Notes: generated by a model not told the origin, from the letters alone. 64,000 bases of DNA from Meconema thalassinum (GCA_946902985.2 OX336397.1:152823890-152887889), one strand, 5' to 3'. Positions 50,241-61,166 are shown, numbered from the stretch's first letter. Program-made: numbers and translations.

Positions 50241-52165
50241 TTATTCATCCTCTGATCCGGATAAGTCGACTTCTTCTTCTTCCCCTTCCTGCTCCGTCTC
50301 GTCCTCGGGTTTAGACAATAAATTACACCAGGGGCCGATAGCCTAGATGTTAGGCCCCTTAAAACAACAATTATCATCATCATCATCAATAAATTACACA
50401 CCTCCTGAGGCAACTGTCTTCTTTTCTTCTTCTGTAGACCTCCCGTGCTTGAAATTACTGGATCAGAGCTTAACGATAGTCTATGGAACAAGTCACAATT
50501 ATTGGAAATTCTTGAGGATCTTCTTGTATAGTCTTCCCTATATTTTCTTAACTCTTTTATTTCTAGACTCTAAGGCCTCTTCTAAAAGTTCCCCAATCGG
50601 CAAAATAGCTGCTTCTATAATGGAAGATCCATGGATAGTATTTTATGGAGTGTTGGAGGCAAGTAATACCATAGATATAGCCGTACATAATATGCTTGCT
50701 GTTTCGCTGCAGTAGGAATTGAACTCTGAACTATCAATTTCATGACCAGATGAAATTGCTTTTAAAATTATTCCGAAACGAGTTATTAACTCACAGTCTA
50801 TCCCTGTTATTTCGGATGCCACTTGAGGTTGTTCAAAAAACCTTCGGGCAGTGTTGCCATCATTTGTTGTTCCATATCCAGGCTTCAGAATATCAACTAG
50901 ACGACCCTCGTTCTGAATGAGTCTTGCACATTTTTTTTCTATCTTTTGAATAAGTCTCGATTACCATCTTTCACGCTCACTTTCCACTTTTTAAAACCCA
51001 GGCGGTATGAAATATGCAGGGGACATTCAAAAAATCGGATGTGGGCGCGCAGAATTAAAATTTCAAATTCAAGCTGTAAATTGTCGACGGGCTTTTGTTC
51101 CATTATTTGTAGATTGTTCATTTCTGAAATTTTCGCACCACAAATATAGCACTTCATGCTTTAAGGCTGTGCTAAAGAATTCCATCTATCATTGACAATA
51201 TTGAGGAATATTGCACTTCGGTGTTTTTACAACCAAATTATGTAAATTCTCAATTTGATCATTTAGAAACATCCTTTCCGTCCGTGTAATTTCCGATGAT
51301 TCATGAACCCACTGCATTCGAATAGGCCTGCAGAATCGTGTAGATGAGGTTCTTGGATTTTTCCACGCAATAATACCTGTTTTACTGTCAACGAGGCGCA
51401 GAGGCACGACAGATGACATAAATAAGCTGTGGCTACTCTTTTCAGCTTCTGACCAGGTTTGCTTGTATTGCGAATGGCCGGAGCTGCCATCAAAGCCCCA
51501 TCAAAGCTCTTATCACTCACATCTGGTAACATTGATAAAATTCTGGAGGAAGTGTGGTCCAGCAAGTCTTGCATTTTTAACTTCACATTCATTTTCCTTA
51601 ATTATTCCATTTTGTGTATAAGTAGCCTTTTTAGCATTCAAAATAGCATAATAGCTAGGGTGTAAATCATGCTTATGTTTATTAGCTAATTTTTCTCATT
51701 GTCACATACTGGTGCTTGAATAACTTTGCTTTAATTAAGAATGGTAAGGCATATTCCACTGAGATTTTTGTAGATCGTTGAACCCCCTTTCTCCATGCAT
51801 CCCGCATTCGTTTGCCCCTTGTTGGTGTAGTCTTGGTGGCTTCCTTTAATAGCTTGGCTGATGAATCGTCTCCCTCGGCCCCTAAATTCATAGCGGTCGC
51901 ATAGGCAAGCTCTGATGAAGTGGCACTCTCCCTTAGGCCTTTAATTTTTCTTCCTTTGCTTCTCTCCGTTAGCTCTTCAAATTCTTTTGAAGGACGACCT
52001 CGATCTTCTTATTTTGCGGAGCCAGGCATGCTCGGAATTGAAATCACAATTTCTTTTTTTCAACCAGTCTGAATATTTCTTCAAAAAAGCATGTTCTAAG
52101 AAGCGACACTCTCTCCACCGGTCAAAATAAGGCAAAAAGAAAAAGGTTCTTATATTATTATACAC
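50241..52165 (-). pseudogene. Broken RAG1/Transib-like transposase gene
   Basis: On the minus strand a broken coding region runs through ORFs at 52165-51977, 51891-51682, 51592-51263, 51419-51189 and 51157-50939, then to a stop at 50241-50243. Blocks that line up by eye with the RAG1 core are: SDKSFDGALMAAP, whose Asp (codon 51500-51502) matches the first catalytic Asp; RTSSTRFCRPIRMQWVHES, matching the segment before the second; YGTTNDGNTARRFF (50829-50880); and HKIL then LPIGELLEEALESRNK (50540-50650), matching the segment with the catalytic Glu. The position of the second Asp looks substituted. The C-terminus has a basic KKKRR patch and an acidic tail. At least four frameshifts, stops and a retroposon make it non-functional. 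The match rests on my memory of RAG1 and Transib, not on a search; another multi-copy transposase is possible. Confidence 0.6.
50317..50399 (+). mobile_element. 59-bp retroposon with 12-bp target duplication
   Basis: AATAAATTACAC is repeated at 50317-50328 and 50388-50399. The insert (50329-50387) begins CAGGGGCCGATAGCCTAGAT and ends in ATTATCATCATCATCATC. The duplicated bases are part of the reading frame on the minus strand: the frame before and after joins when one copy is ignored. The 71-bp net gain shifts the frame. The sequence resembles the 3' end of a known insect SINE with an (ATC)n tail, so it is probably an extremely 5'-truncated copy. Confidence 0.8.
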
Positions 52166-53097
52166 TGTTTTCTCGACACTCTCGTCAACATTTAATTGGA
52201 ATTTGTTAATGAGTTATGTTACCACAAACTTTTCTTGGCGAAAGATTGATTTTTGTTCTCTTGAATCTTGTTATGAAGTACACTGCGACTAACAAGGTAA
52301 TTCATTTTTCCATCTTAACAACACACACAACTACCACTAAACAATTACTTCTCGCGACTGATATTATTATTTTGGTTTCCTGGCCTAGAGATATCCCTTG
52401 CGTAGCATAAACAAATGTCTCAACAGGCCCTTCTCTCGCGCGAGTGTTTATCCTCAGAGCGTGCAGTAATGTTCTCTCCCTTCTCAATCACGCATCTGGC
52501 GTGTTCTGGCGATGAAACTTTTAAGGATATATTCTCCAGTCTTCATTTTAAAACTTGCATAAGTTTCATGCTATACATATGTATACATTTTTTTTGTAGG
52601 TGAAGCAAAATTAATTTTTCTTGAAAAAAATAATGCACTAAAAAGTAAGTATAAGAGTCCTTATAAGTGATCTGAAATTGAAAATCATGCTATAAGCAAA
52701 TATATCAGACCCAAAACTACATACTGATACAGTATTAAAGACCCCGAGTTTCATTTTGAAGTTAGAATGATATTTCAAAGTTTACTTAACGGAGTGAGGA
52801 GTTCAGAAACGAAGAGTTGTATCACTTTTGCAGTAATATATCTGAGACACACAGAAGCAATTTCCAAAGAAAAAGTGAAATTAATGTACACTGATTAACA
52901 TACTTCACTTGAAAGGTGGTTTGGCGTTTCTAAAGTAAAGTTGAAAAAACGATTTTGACCGCTTTTTTACGGATCCGGACCACTGTGCGGTAGTTGGATA
53001 TGATCAAGTGATTTTTGGACGTGGTGAAAATATGTGGTTAAAATGATCATATATTAAGAATGGCCGCTTGCTAATCATTATTATTACAATAAAATGT

Positions 53098-53137
<40 letters not shown>

Positions 53138-53436
53138 GACACACATGTTTGAATGCTAACACACACACAGTCCTGTTCGCTGGAGAGTGAATACTGTACC
53201 TAGCCAGAGGCCTCGTCAGTCTGCTACTGCTGATAAGGCAGGAATGCGCATGCAGGCAGGAAGTGCAGTGTCGAGTTACTTGCCTCGTGGTGGCTAGCAG
53301 GTGCGACGTTTAAGCAGAGACTGCCATTTTGGTTCTGAGGCAGTAGGACTACCGATGTATAAGAGGCAGTCATTTTGGTTCCTTATTAATAACATGAAGC
53401 TAGTATAAAGTACGCAAATCTTATCGAGATTGAGGA
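52166..53436. other. No gene recognised, one TAA microsatellite
   Basis: AT-rich DNA with a (TAA)n tract of about 13 units at 53099-53138 followed by ACACACA. Short ORFs only. Confidence 0.45.
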
Positions 53437-53994
53437 ATGTGGAGAGGCGTGGGAACATTTGAGAAAGAGAAACAGACAACCATTCAAGGTCATAACGCTG
53501 AAAAAATGCAACTCACTCTGTTGCTAAGCAGACTGATAAGGTTTGTGTTAGTAATACACTGGCAGGACCAGCAAATAGACGTATACAGTAGAGCTGTGGA
53601 AGAAAAATCCTTTTTGTTTACGGTAAGTACCTACGAATGATTATTTTAATAATGTAATGCAAATGAACCTTAAAATTATAGTTATTGATAAGGTAATTAA
53701 TGATTTTATTTATTTATTTATTTATTTATTTATATATTTGCAGATAACCGTTATACCTTACATGTCTGAGATACAAGAAACCATTGCACTTTTGAGCCCA
53801 CTAGAAAGAAACAGCAACAAGCCAGTACAAGGTGAGATTTTTTAAAAACTAACTTGTTTCATTTTTTGTATGATATGCTTTATTTTATTTTATGAAATGC
53901 ATGTATTAACGTGAATTTAGCTATTTATAGCGGTTTATTTTATTTATTTTTAGAAACTTGGAAAGAAAAGCCTTACCGCCGTAGCAGTTGCTGA
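53437..53994 (+). CDS. Weak candidate three-exon gene
   Basis: Three pieces have plausible borders: 53437-53622 (62 codons from an ATG, donor ACG|GTAAGT), 53744-53831 (acceptor ATATTTGCAG, donor AAG|GTGAGA) and an exon from 53954 (acceptor TTATTTTTAG). Joined, they read about 105 residues to a TGA at 53992-53994. An alternative frame of the last piece is open to a donor at 54053 (CAT|GTAAGC) and codes for a basic RRTRAKPLPKGELF stretch. I recognise no domain, so chance splice-like sites cannot be excluded. Confidence 0.25.
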
Positions 53995-54627
53995 AAACCC
54001 GAGACGTACTAGAGCGAAACCATTGCCAAAGGGTGAACTATTTAAAACTCATGTAAGCGTAACATAAAATACTATTCCATTTTACCACTACTGAAAACTC
54101 GTAGGCAAAAAATTCGTTACCTGTGCTTTCTTGATTAATGGCTATGTATTGGCAAACGGTACAATACCATATTGGTTGTTGACCGGGAGAAGTACAAGGC
54201 TATATTGAATTTTCTAAAAACAAAAATTTAAATTTAATTTATGGGTGTTTCCCTATGGACTCAACGAATATCGACAGGTTTGAATATGATAATCTGAACA
54301 CACTGACATGACATTCATTTTTGTTTATATAAGGGGGGATGTAAATCACTGCAGCTTTATAAAAAAAGTAAGTGAATGGGTTACTGTTAGTGCCGACATA
54401 CAGTTTATTATTATATATTTTTGATGGTGTTTTTTTCATTTAATGTCGATTAACGTTAAAGATTTATTTACAAATATTGATTGATTGAGTGGTGGGTTAT
54501 TTTGTTTGTTATTATGTGCGGTCATGCGCCGTGAACAGACAGTGAAAAAGCATACATTGTGCTTTAAAATACTCTGTGCTCTTGTGCAACGTTAATAACT
54601 TGCAATAAAGAAGTTTTATTATAACAC

Positions 54628-55646
54628 ATGGCGTTAGTACCAAATACAACAAGTGAGGAAGTTGGTTTACCATGTGGGTTAAACTTAAAATCGGAAAACG
54701 ATTGTTGGTTAACATTTGAATCCTGGCCTGTAGGCTTTTTGTCGGCACATAAACTTGCTAAAGCTGACTTCTATTACTTGAACCGAGAAGATGTTGTGAG
54801 CTGTGTGTTTTGTCGTATTGAACTTTCACATTGGGAAGAAGGAGATGATCCCTTTAGAGACCGTTCGCGATGGTCTCCTTGTTGTTTTTACATGCTTGGA
54901 AAACAAGTGAGTAACATACCCATGTATCCATTTTACCGGACCACAAGGCCATTGCCAACTACTTACGTTTCTGAATCACAAATAAATAATAATAATGTTG
55001 TATTTCCAGCCAACGGTAGTGTCGATATATGTGGTCCATATGCCATTGGCAGTGTTGAGTTGGCATGTGCTTTTGAAAAATTGGGATTTTGCAAGACTAA
55101 AGCACTAGCACACCCAGAGTACAGGCCTGTTGAAAATCGTTTAGAATCTTATAAGAATATTTGGCCATTATTATTAAAACACCTTACAAAACAGCTGAGT
55201 GAAGCTGGATTTTTTTATACTGGTGAAGGGAATAAAACAATATGTTTTGATTGTGGAATTGCTTTAAAGGATTGGCAAATGACTGGTGACCCTTTTGTGG
55301 AACACGCTCGTTGGTTACCTAACTGTAAATACATGGTGTTGCTTGAAGGTCAGGAATTTGTGAACACTATTCGTAAAGAAAACGTGATTGCAGCACAAGA
55401 GATAAAAGTTCATTTAGAGTTAGGATACACGGAGCAAATACATGAGGCTGAAAAAAAGACTTGTCGCACGAACAGATACAAAAGTGTGACCAACAATTAT
55501 GTAAAATTTATTATCAAGAAGAACTAGGTGTTGTATGTTTGCCTTGTGGACACATGATAGCCTGTGTCAAGTGTGCATTAGAACTTAACACTTGTGCTAT
55601 ATGCAGTAAAGTAGCATCTGCTACAGTTAGGGCATTTCTTGCATAA
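54628..55646 (+). pseudogene. Inhibitor of apoptosis (BIR-BIR-RING), left arm, frameshifted
   Basis: IAPs bind caspases or act as ubiquitin ligases. The ATG at 54628 opens a 299-codon ORF. BIR1 (about 24-92) has C59, C62 and C86, but the zinc His is Arg (R79 in DPFRDRSRW). BIR2 (about 165-240) is complete: C206, C209, H226 in DPFVEHARW, C233. A one-base loss in an A-run near 55450 then shifts the frame, and the ORF ends at 55527. The RING lies in the next frame (55461-55646), with CLPCGH and CAIC present but the second Cys replaced by Tyr (CKIYY). It has about the size of insect and baculovirus-type IAPs. The sequence has no introns, as for a captured or mobile gene. It is probably non-functional as a RING protein; a two-BIR product is conceivable. 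Confidence 0.9.
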
Positions 55647-55757
55647 ATAGTATAATTTATTAGCAATTCATAGTGCAAAATACCTATATGCACAATATTA
55701 TTACAAGCTGTTTAGAGTGTAATAGATATGCTTTTCCTTTGTTTATAGACTACTACA

Positions 55758-56054
55758 ATGAATGTTGTGAATGCTGAGGGACAAGCATATGGCTAGGAGA
55801 CAAAGAAGCTCAGCGAATCGCCAACGCATATTCCATTCCGGATTATCAAGATTCGGAAAATGAAAACAGCATATGGTGATCGTGTACTTTGTGTATGCGA
55901 AAATTTTGAGTTATTTCTGCCTACACGGTTTAATGATATGACGGAGAGTGTTTTTGATGAAGTGAATAATACTGTGCAACCTGTACACTTAATTTATGAA
56001 GGTTTTAAAAACAATAGGTGCATGGTCCGTTTTAATTTTAAAAAACGAATGTGA
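55758..56054 (+). pseudogene. Small conserved ORF beside IAP, left arm, with early stop
   Basis: The ATG at 55758 is followed by a TAG at 55794-55796 where the right arm has a sense codon. Downstream, 55860-56054 is open and encodes KTAYGDRVLCVCENF and LPTRFNDM, matching the right-arm copy but keeping two residues (Tyr-Gly) that the right lacks. The ATG lies 110 bp after the IAP stop, in the same direction. I cannot name the family; see the right-arm copy. Confidence 0.65.
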
Positions 56055-56056
56055 AA

Positions 56057-56579
56057 TAATAATGGAAAATATAAGTGATGACAATGGGCTGAAAGAATGT
56101 ATGGAATAATAATGGTTTAGTGTTGTCTTTGAAAATATTATCATGAAACCAAAACAAAATGTATATGAAGTTTGTGAATAAATGCAAAATGATGTTACAA
56201 TGCTGTTTTATTTCATACAAAGTTAGAATATTTAAAATTGCAGAGTATACTTGATTATGACAATAGATGCACACTGAATACAACTCTTTCTCTCTTTACA
56301 ATAGTCTGTTATAATTTTTAAACACAAGGCTTGTTGTATATCTTTTTATAGCAATGCCCATTCACTGTTGTTTTCAAAAACTGGGGAAGCCCCAATGGTT
56401 TTATAGGCATAAAAAACCTTATTGTTATTACTCTTTAGTCATTTTGATCCTCTTGCAATACTACCTTTTTGCATATCAAGAGCAGATGACCTAGTTGTTC
56501 CACTCCTTAAAACGACGACAACAACACTACCTCTTGCATATTTTGTGGTGTTGATGGCTCTTGCAACGTGGAAGATGGA
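56057..56579. other. Spacer between convergent genes, left arm
   Basis: Contains AATAAA-rich tails of the small ORF and of FLYWCH gene A, which converge here. The right arm has the same spacer at about 61167-61638, with similar divergence. Confidence 0.5.
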
Positions 56580-56870
56580 TTAAACAGGGGTTAAACGTTG
56601 CTCATTAAACAATCCACTATTTTCAGTAGCAATATGGTTTTCTTGATTTCTTGTCAACGGCAACTGTGTTTCATGCAGTACACTACATTGATGATCACTG
56701 ACACTTAAAACCTCTCTATTTTTACTTTTTAGGTCACCAAGACAAAGTTTGGAACGTTGTTTTGAACAACGCAAAATAACAGTTCCGTTGTTATTGGTTC
56801 TTTTTACAATATATGAATATCCTTTAAGTATGCATGAGGCTTACCATACCTAGTCACTGATACTTCCATG
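56580..56870 (-). pseudogene. FLYWCH zinc-finger gene A, left arm, frameshifted
   Basis: The start corresponds to CAT at 56868-56870. The FLYWCH segment after GKP is out of frame because one base is lost near 56828 (ATACTTAAAGG versus ATACTATAAAGG in the right arm). The second half is open at 56580-56774 with RCSKQRSKLCLGDL and SDHQC. FLYWCH domains bind DNA through a C2H2-like zinc site. Confidence 0.75.
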
Positions 56871-57079
56871 TCAACTGTCAAGCATAGACCAAGCTCTAGT
56901 AAAGTCAACTTGGTAATAAGAATAATAGTTTAATGTGAGAGCAAATTTGGATCCAAAAAGTTCAGATAAAAGTGGAAGCAAATAAGCAAATATAGGAACC
57001 AAGAGTGGGAGTAAAAGTGGTCGCAAAGTGGTAGTCCCATTACATAATAATTTTAGCAGGACGAAGCTTCTTGTTCAAT

Positions 57080-57697
57080 TTATTTGATTTCCCAATCGTG
57101 ACCGGTATGCCCAGCTTGTTGTAAAGCATGCAACAACTGTAGCCGCTGGACGAGCTGATTGGGATTGTGCCAGTATACTAATTTAACAAATGAATTTTTA
57201 GGTGTACGTGAAGCATTACCATTATCATCATCATGATCATTATTATCATTATGATCATGACCATCATCACTATTAATATATAGTCCTTTTTGATCCTCTT
57301 GCAATAGCACTTTATTTATAGTCTGTGTAGACATTGATAGTGTTGAAGGTTTCTTGGACGTTGACGACTGTCCTAACGTGACTTTTTGAGTGCATGGTAA
57401 GTCCTTTTGAACAAACACTGCACTATCTTTAGCCGCAATATCGTTTTCTTGAACTTGCTTTTTAGTTTTTTGAATTTTTTTAAACAGCAACCGTGGTTCG
57501 TTGGGAGCTCTACATTGATGAACACTCACACTTAAAACCTTTCAATTTTTACTTTTCAGATTGCCTCGACATTTAGTTAACCTCTCTTTTGAGCATCGTC
57601 AGAATATTATTCCATTCACATTCTGACAATTATTGTTATAAGAGTAGCCTTGATAGAGTGCACGTTGCCTACCTTTGTTGGTTGTAGAAAGTTACAT
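57080..57697 (-). pseudogene. FLYWCH gene B, left arm, with stops
   Basis: The start codon (57695-57697) is followed at once by TAA where the right arm has GAA, and the conserved Trp of the finger is TGA. From 57529 the rest is open: a linker, an Asp/His/Asn-rich stretch from a GAT-type microsatellite, and WHNPNQLVQRLQLLHALQQ, then a TAA that cuts the last 13 or so residues (GAA in the right arm). So this copy has three nonsense changes. Confidence 0.75.
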
Positions 57698-57782
57698 AGT
57701 AGTAACCAACATGTCAGTACGATGCTTACACTACAAAGGTTACAACTGTTTTAATGATGGAGTGACCTATCATAAGCTTATA

Positions 57783-58370
57783 TATTGGCTTATGTGTTGG
57801 CTTTGTGTTGGCATTTTGTGTTGACTTTTTGTGTTGGCTTTTTGTGTTGTCTTTTGTATTGGCTTTTGTATTGGCTTATTTGACAAGTTATTTTTGTCAA
57901 TGTATTTAGTGGATTTTTTTTCTTGGTGTTGGAAAGTATTTGAAAGAGAGGGAATATTTAAAGGCTTAACCTCAGCACACCTAACCTAACCTAACCTAAC
58001 CTTACCTAACCTAACTTTACCTAACCTAACGTAACCTAACCTTTCAAGTCTCAGATGATAATTAAAAATTCTGTGCATAGTTGAGTTAGAACCCAAGACC
58101 TCAGGGGTAAAACCCTATTATTTTTTGTGGCTTATTTTGGTAGCTTATTTTGATGGCTAACCTAACTTTACCTAACCTAACCTAACGTTACCTATCTTAA
58201 CCTAACCTAACCTAACCTAACCTTTCAACTCTCAGATGATAATTAAATTCTGGGCAGAGTCGAGTTGGAACCCAAGACCTCAAGGGTAAAAACCAATTAT
58301 CTTTTGGTGGCTTATTTTGGTAGCTTATTTTTATGGCTAATCTAACTTTACCTAACCTAACCTCAGCTCA
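57783..58370. repeat. TTAGG telomere-type blocks and minisatellite, left arm
   Basis: 57783-57885 is a minisatellite of GTGTTGGCTTTT units. CCTAA blocks (TTAGG on the other strand) lie at about 57977-58042, 58155-58222 and 58342-58366, separated by copies of a roughly 180-bp unit with CTCAGATGATAATTAAA and GAACCCAAGACCTCA. TTAGG is the usual insect telomere repeat. Here the blocks are interrupted and short. Confidence 0.85.
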
Positions 58371-59230
58371 CTTTGTATATCACTAGTATGTGTTCATATC
58401 CTCCGTTAGGTGGCATACTAGTTGTTCAGGTAGTGCTCATATTTATCGCTAGGTAGCGCAAACATACTTTGCGTGTTGCATGTGACTCTTGTGAAGTTTG
58501 ACCGCGTGCAAGACGTGCTTTTATAAGCTCTGTATATAATAAATAAACTCAATATACAATTAACCACTAAATGTTCAGAACTAACATATATAGCCATGTT
58601 TAGGGTATATAGGAGACCCTTAGCAAGAAAGGCTGTCTAACTCACCAGTCTACAGCCTTGTCATACGCAGTAAGCTCCTGTTGGCAGTAAATCGTATACC
58701 ACATTGTTCGTTACATGGCACTTAAACAGGCTCTAGATCATGAACTAAAATTGGTAAAAAATATTCATGTGTTAAAGTTTAAACAAAGGCCTTGGCTAAA
58801 GGCATGCGTTGATTTTTTACCAATTTTAGTCCATGATATAGAGCCTGTTTAAGTACCATGTAATGAACAACGTGGTATAGGATTTAAGACGACAATCAAA
58901 AGATGCTTCATATTCCTTAAGTCCATTATTATCAGGGTCATTTACTGCCAACAGGTGCTTACTGCGTATGACAAGGCTGTTGACTGGTGGGTTAGACAGC
59001 CTTTCTTGCTAAGGGTCTCCTATATACCCTAAGCATGGCTATATATGTTAGTTCTGAACATTTAGTGGTTAATTGTATATTGAGTTTATATACTGAGCTT
59101 ATACAAACATGTCTTGCACGCGGTCTAACTTAACAAGAGTCACATGCAACACGCAAAGTATGTTTCCGCTACCTAGCGATAAATATGAGCACTACCTGAA
59201 CAACTAGAATGCCACCTAGCGGAGGATATG
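58371..59230. repeat. Palindrome centre with 49-bp loop
   Basis: 58371-58762 pairs with 58812-59230. The loop 58763-58811 contains AAAGGCCTTGGCTAAAGGCA. The right side has 61 extra bases near 58880-58941. No ORF or gene is visible, so this is the non-coding core of the foldback. Confidence 0.8.
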
Positions 59231-59860
59231 AACACTTACTAGTGATATCCAAAGTGAGGTGAGGTTAGGTTAGGTAAAGTTAGGTTAGCGATAAAAATAA
59301 GCTACCAAAATAAGCCACCCAAAAAAAATGGTTTTTACCCTTGAGGTCTTGGGTTCCAACTCGACTATGCCCAGAATTTAATTATCATCTGAGAGTTGGT
59401 TGGTTGGTTCTTAAGTTTAGGGGCTGCGACAACACGGTCATGTAGCCACATCTGAGAGTTAAAAGGTTAGGTTAGGTTATGTAACGTTAGGTTAGGTAAA
59501 GTTAGGTGGGCTATCAAAATAAGCTACCAAAATAAGCCTCAAAAAATGGTTTTAACCCCTGAGGTCTTGGGTTCCAACTAAACTATGCACAGAATTTTTA
59601 ATTATCATCTGAGAGTTGAAAGGTTAGGTTAGGTAATGTTAGGTTAGGTTAGGTTAGGTGAGCTGAGGTAAAGTCTTTAAATATTTCCTCTCTTTCAAAT
59701 ACTTTCCAACACCAAGAAAAAAATCCACTAAATACATTGACAAAAATAACTTGTCAAATAAGCCAATACAAAAGCCAACACAAAAAGCCAACACAAAAAG
59801 CCAACACAAAAGGCAACTCAAATGCTAACACATAAGCCAATATATAAGCTAATGATAGGT
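59231..59860. repeat. TTAGG telomere-type blocks and minisatellite, right arm
   Basis: Mirror of 57783-58370. TTAGG blocks at about 59257-59290, 59464-59505 and 59623-59665, and the GCCAACACAAAAA minisatellite at 59760-59850. The 52-bp insertion at 59398-59449 interrupts it. Confidence 0.85.
59387..59460 (-). mobile_element. 52-bp retroposon with 11-bp target duplication
   Basis: ATCTGAGAGTT is repeated at 59387-59397 and 59450-59460, and the left arm has the empty site near 58228-58240. The insert belongs to the family also at 21489 and 42450, and on the minus strand ends in AACCAACCAACC. It is an extremely truncated copy that arrived after the arms formed. Confidence 0.8.
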
Positions 59861-59927
59861 CACTCGATCAGCAAAACAGTTGTAACCTTTGTAGTGTAAG
59901 CATGGTACTGACAGGTTAGTTACTACT

Positions 59928-60603
59928 ATGGAACTTTCTACAACCAACAAAGGTAGGCAACGTGCACTCTATGAAGGCTACTCTTATACCTGTAATCGTC
60001 AGAATGTGAATGGAATAATATTCTGGCGATGCTCAAAACAGAGGTCAAAAAAATGTCGAGGCAATCTGAAAAGTGAAAATGGAAAGGTTTTAAGTGTGAG
60101 TGTTCATCAATGTAGTGCTCCCAACGAACCACGGTGGCTGTTTACCAAAAAAATGCTAAAAAGCAAGTTCAAAAAACGATATTGCGGCTAAAGATAGTGC
60201 AGTGATGGTTCAAAAGGACTTACCATGTCCTCAAAAAGTCATGTTAGGACAGTTGTCAACATCCAAGAAACCTTCAACACTATCAAAGTCAACACAGACT
60301 GTAAATAAAGTGGTATTGCAAGAGGATCAAAAAGTACTATATAATAATAGTGATGATGGTCATGATGATAATGATATTGATGATCATGATGATGATAATG
60401 ATGATGATGATATTGATGATAATGGTAATGCTTCGTTTACACATAAAAATTCATTTTATAAATTTGTATACTGGCACAATCCCAATAAGCTCGTCCAACG
60501 GCTACAGTTGTTGCATGCTTTACAACAAGCTGGGCATACCGGTCATGATTGGGAAATCAAAGAAATTGAACAAGAGCTTCGTCGTGCTAAAATTATTGTG
60601 TAA
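59928..60603 (+). pseudogene. FLYWCH gene B, right arm, one frameshift
   Basis: 59928-60191 encodes an intact FLYWCH domain: GYSYTCNRQNVNGIIFWRC, KKCRGNL and VHQC give the metal ligands. A single base missing near 60172 (TTCAAAAAACG against TTCAAGAAAACG in the left arm) ends the frame at 60191; the rest is open at 60202-60603. That part has a run of Asp from the GATGAT microsatellite (60350-60425) and ends with WHNPNKLVQRLQLLHALQ ... GHDWEIKEIEQELRRAKII. I recall similar C-terminal motifs in many uncharacterised insect proteins tied to repeats, but cannot name the family. The complete ancestral protein would be about 220 residues. It is a possible DNA-binding partner of the element. Confidence 0.75.
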
Positions 60604-60773
60604 TGGGTCTACAACTTTGCGACCACTTTTACCCCTACTCTTGGTTCTTATATTTGCTTATTTGTTTCCACTTTTACCTGAACTCTTTGGATCCATATTT
60701 GCTCACCCATTAAACTATTATTCTAATTACCATAATGACTTTACTAGAGCTTAGTCTATGCTTGACAGTTGAC

Positions 60774-61166
60774 ATGGAAGTATCGGTGACTAGGTATGGT
60801 AAGCCTTATGCATACTATAAAGGATATTCATATATTGTAAAACGAACCAATAAAAATGGAAATGTTATTTGGCGTTGTTCAAAACAACGTTCCAAGCATT
60901 GTCGTGGTGACCTAAAAAGTAAAAATAGAGAGGTTTTAAGTGTCAGTGAACATCAATGCTATGTACTACATGAAACACAGTTGCCGTCAACAAGAAATCA
61001 AGAAAACCATATTGCTAGTCAAAATATTGGATTGTTTAATGAGCAACGTTTAACCCCTGTTCTAAAAGTTATGTTTAATCCATCTTCCACGTTGCAAGAG
61101 GCATCAACATCACAAACTATGCAAGAGGTAGTGTTGTTGTTGTTGTTGTTGTCGTCATCGTTTTAA
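60774..61166 (+). CDS. FLYWCH zinc-finger gene A, right arm, intact ORF
   Basis: An upstream ATG (60735) gives a longer ORF, but the ATG at 60774 (MEVSVTRYGKP) matches the left-arm start and is preferred. The domain holds YYKGYSYIVKRTNKNG, VIWRC, KHCRGDL and SEHQC: zinc ligands C, C, H, C in FLYWCH spacing. The tail after NEQRLTP is low in complexity and ends in Leu/Ser encoded by a GTT microsatellite, where the left arm is also repetitive. It points out of the palindrome and converges on the small ORF. It is likely DNA-binding; expression is unproven. Confidence 0.7.
   Translation: MEVSVTRYGKPYAYYKGYSYIVKRTNKNGNVIWRCSKQRSKHCRGDLKSKNREVLSVSEHQCYVLHETQLPSTRNQENHIASQNIGLFNEQRLTPVLKVMFNPSSTLQEASTSQTMQEVVLLLLLLSSSF

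Noticed and set aside
54628..56054. Integrated baculovirus-like or other DNA virus genome
   Set aside because: IAP genes occur in such viruses, but no capsid, polymerase or other viral gene is present, and the foldback with FLYWCH genes fits a transposon better. Not excluded without a phylogeny.
57977..59665. A true chromosome end (telomere)
   Set aside because: TTAGG blocks are short, interrupted, present in both orientations and flanked on both sides by long non-telomeric DNA.
60350..60754. ORF of 134 codons rich in Met and Ile
   Set aside because: It is the out-of-frame reading of the GATGAT microsatellite in FLYWCH gene B.
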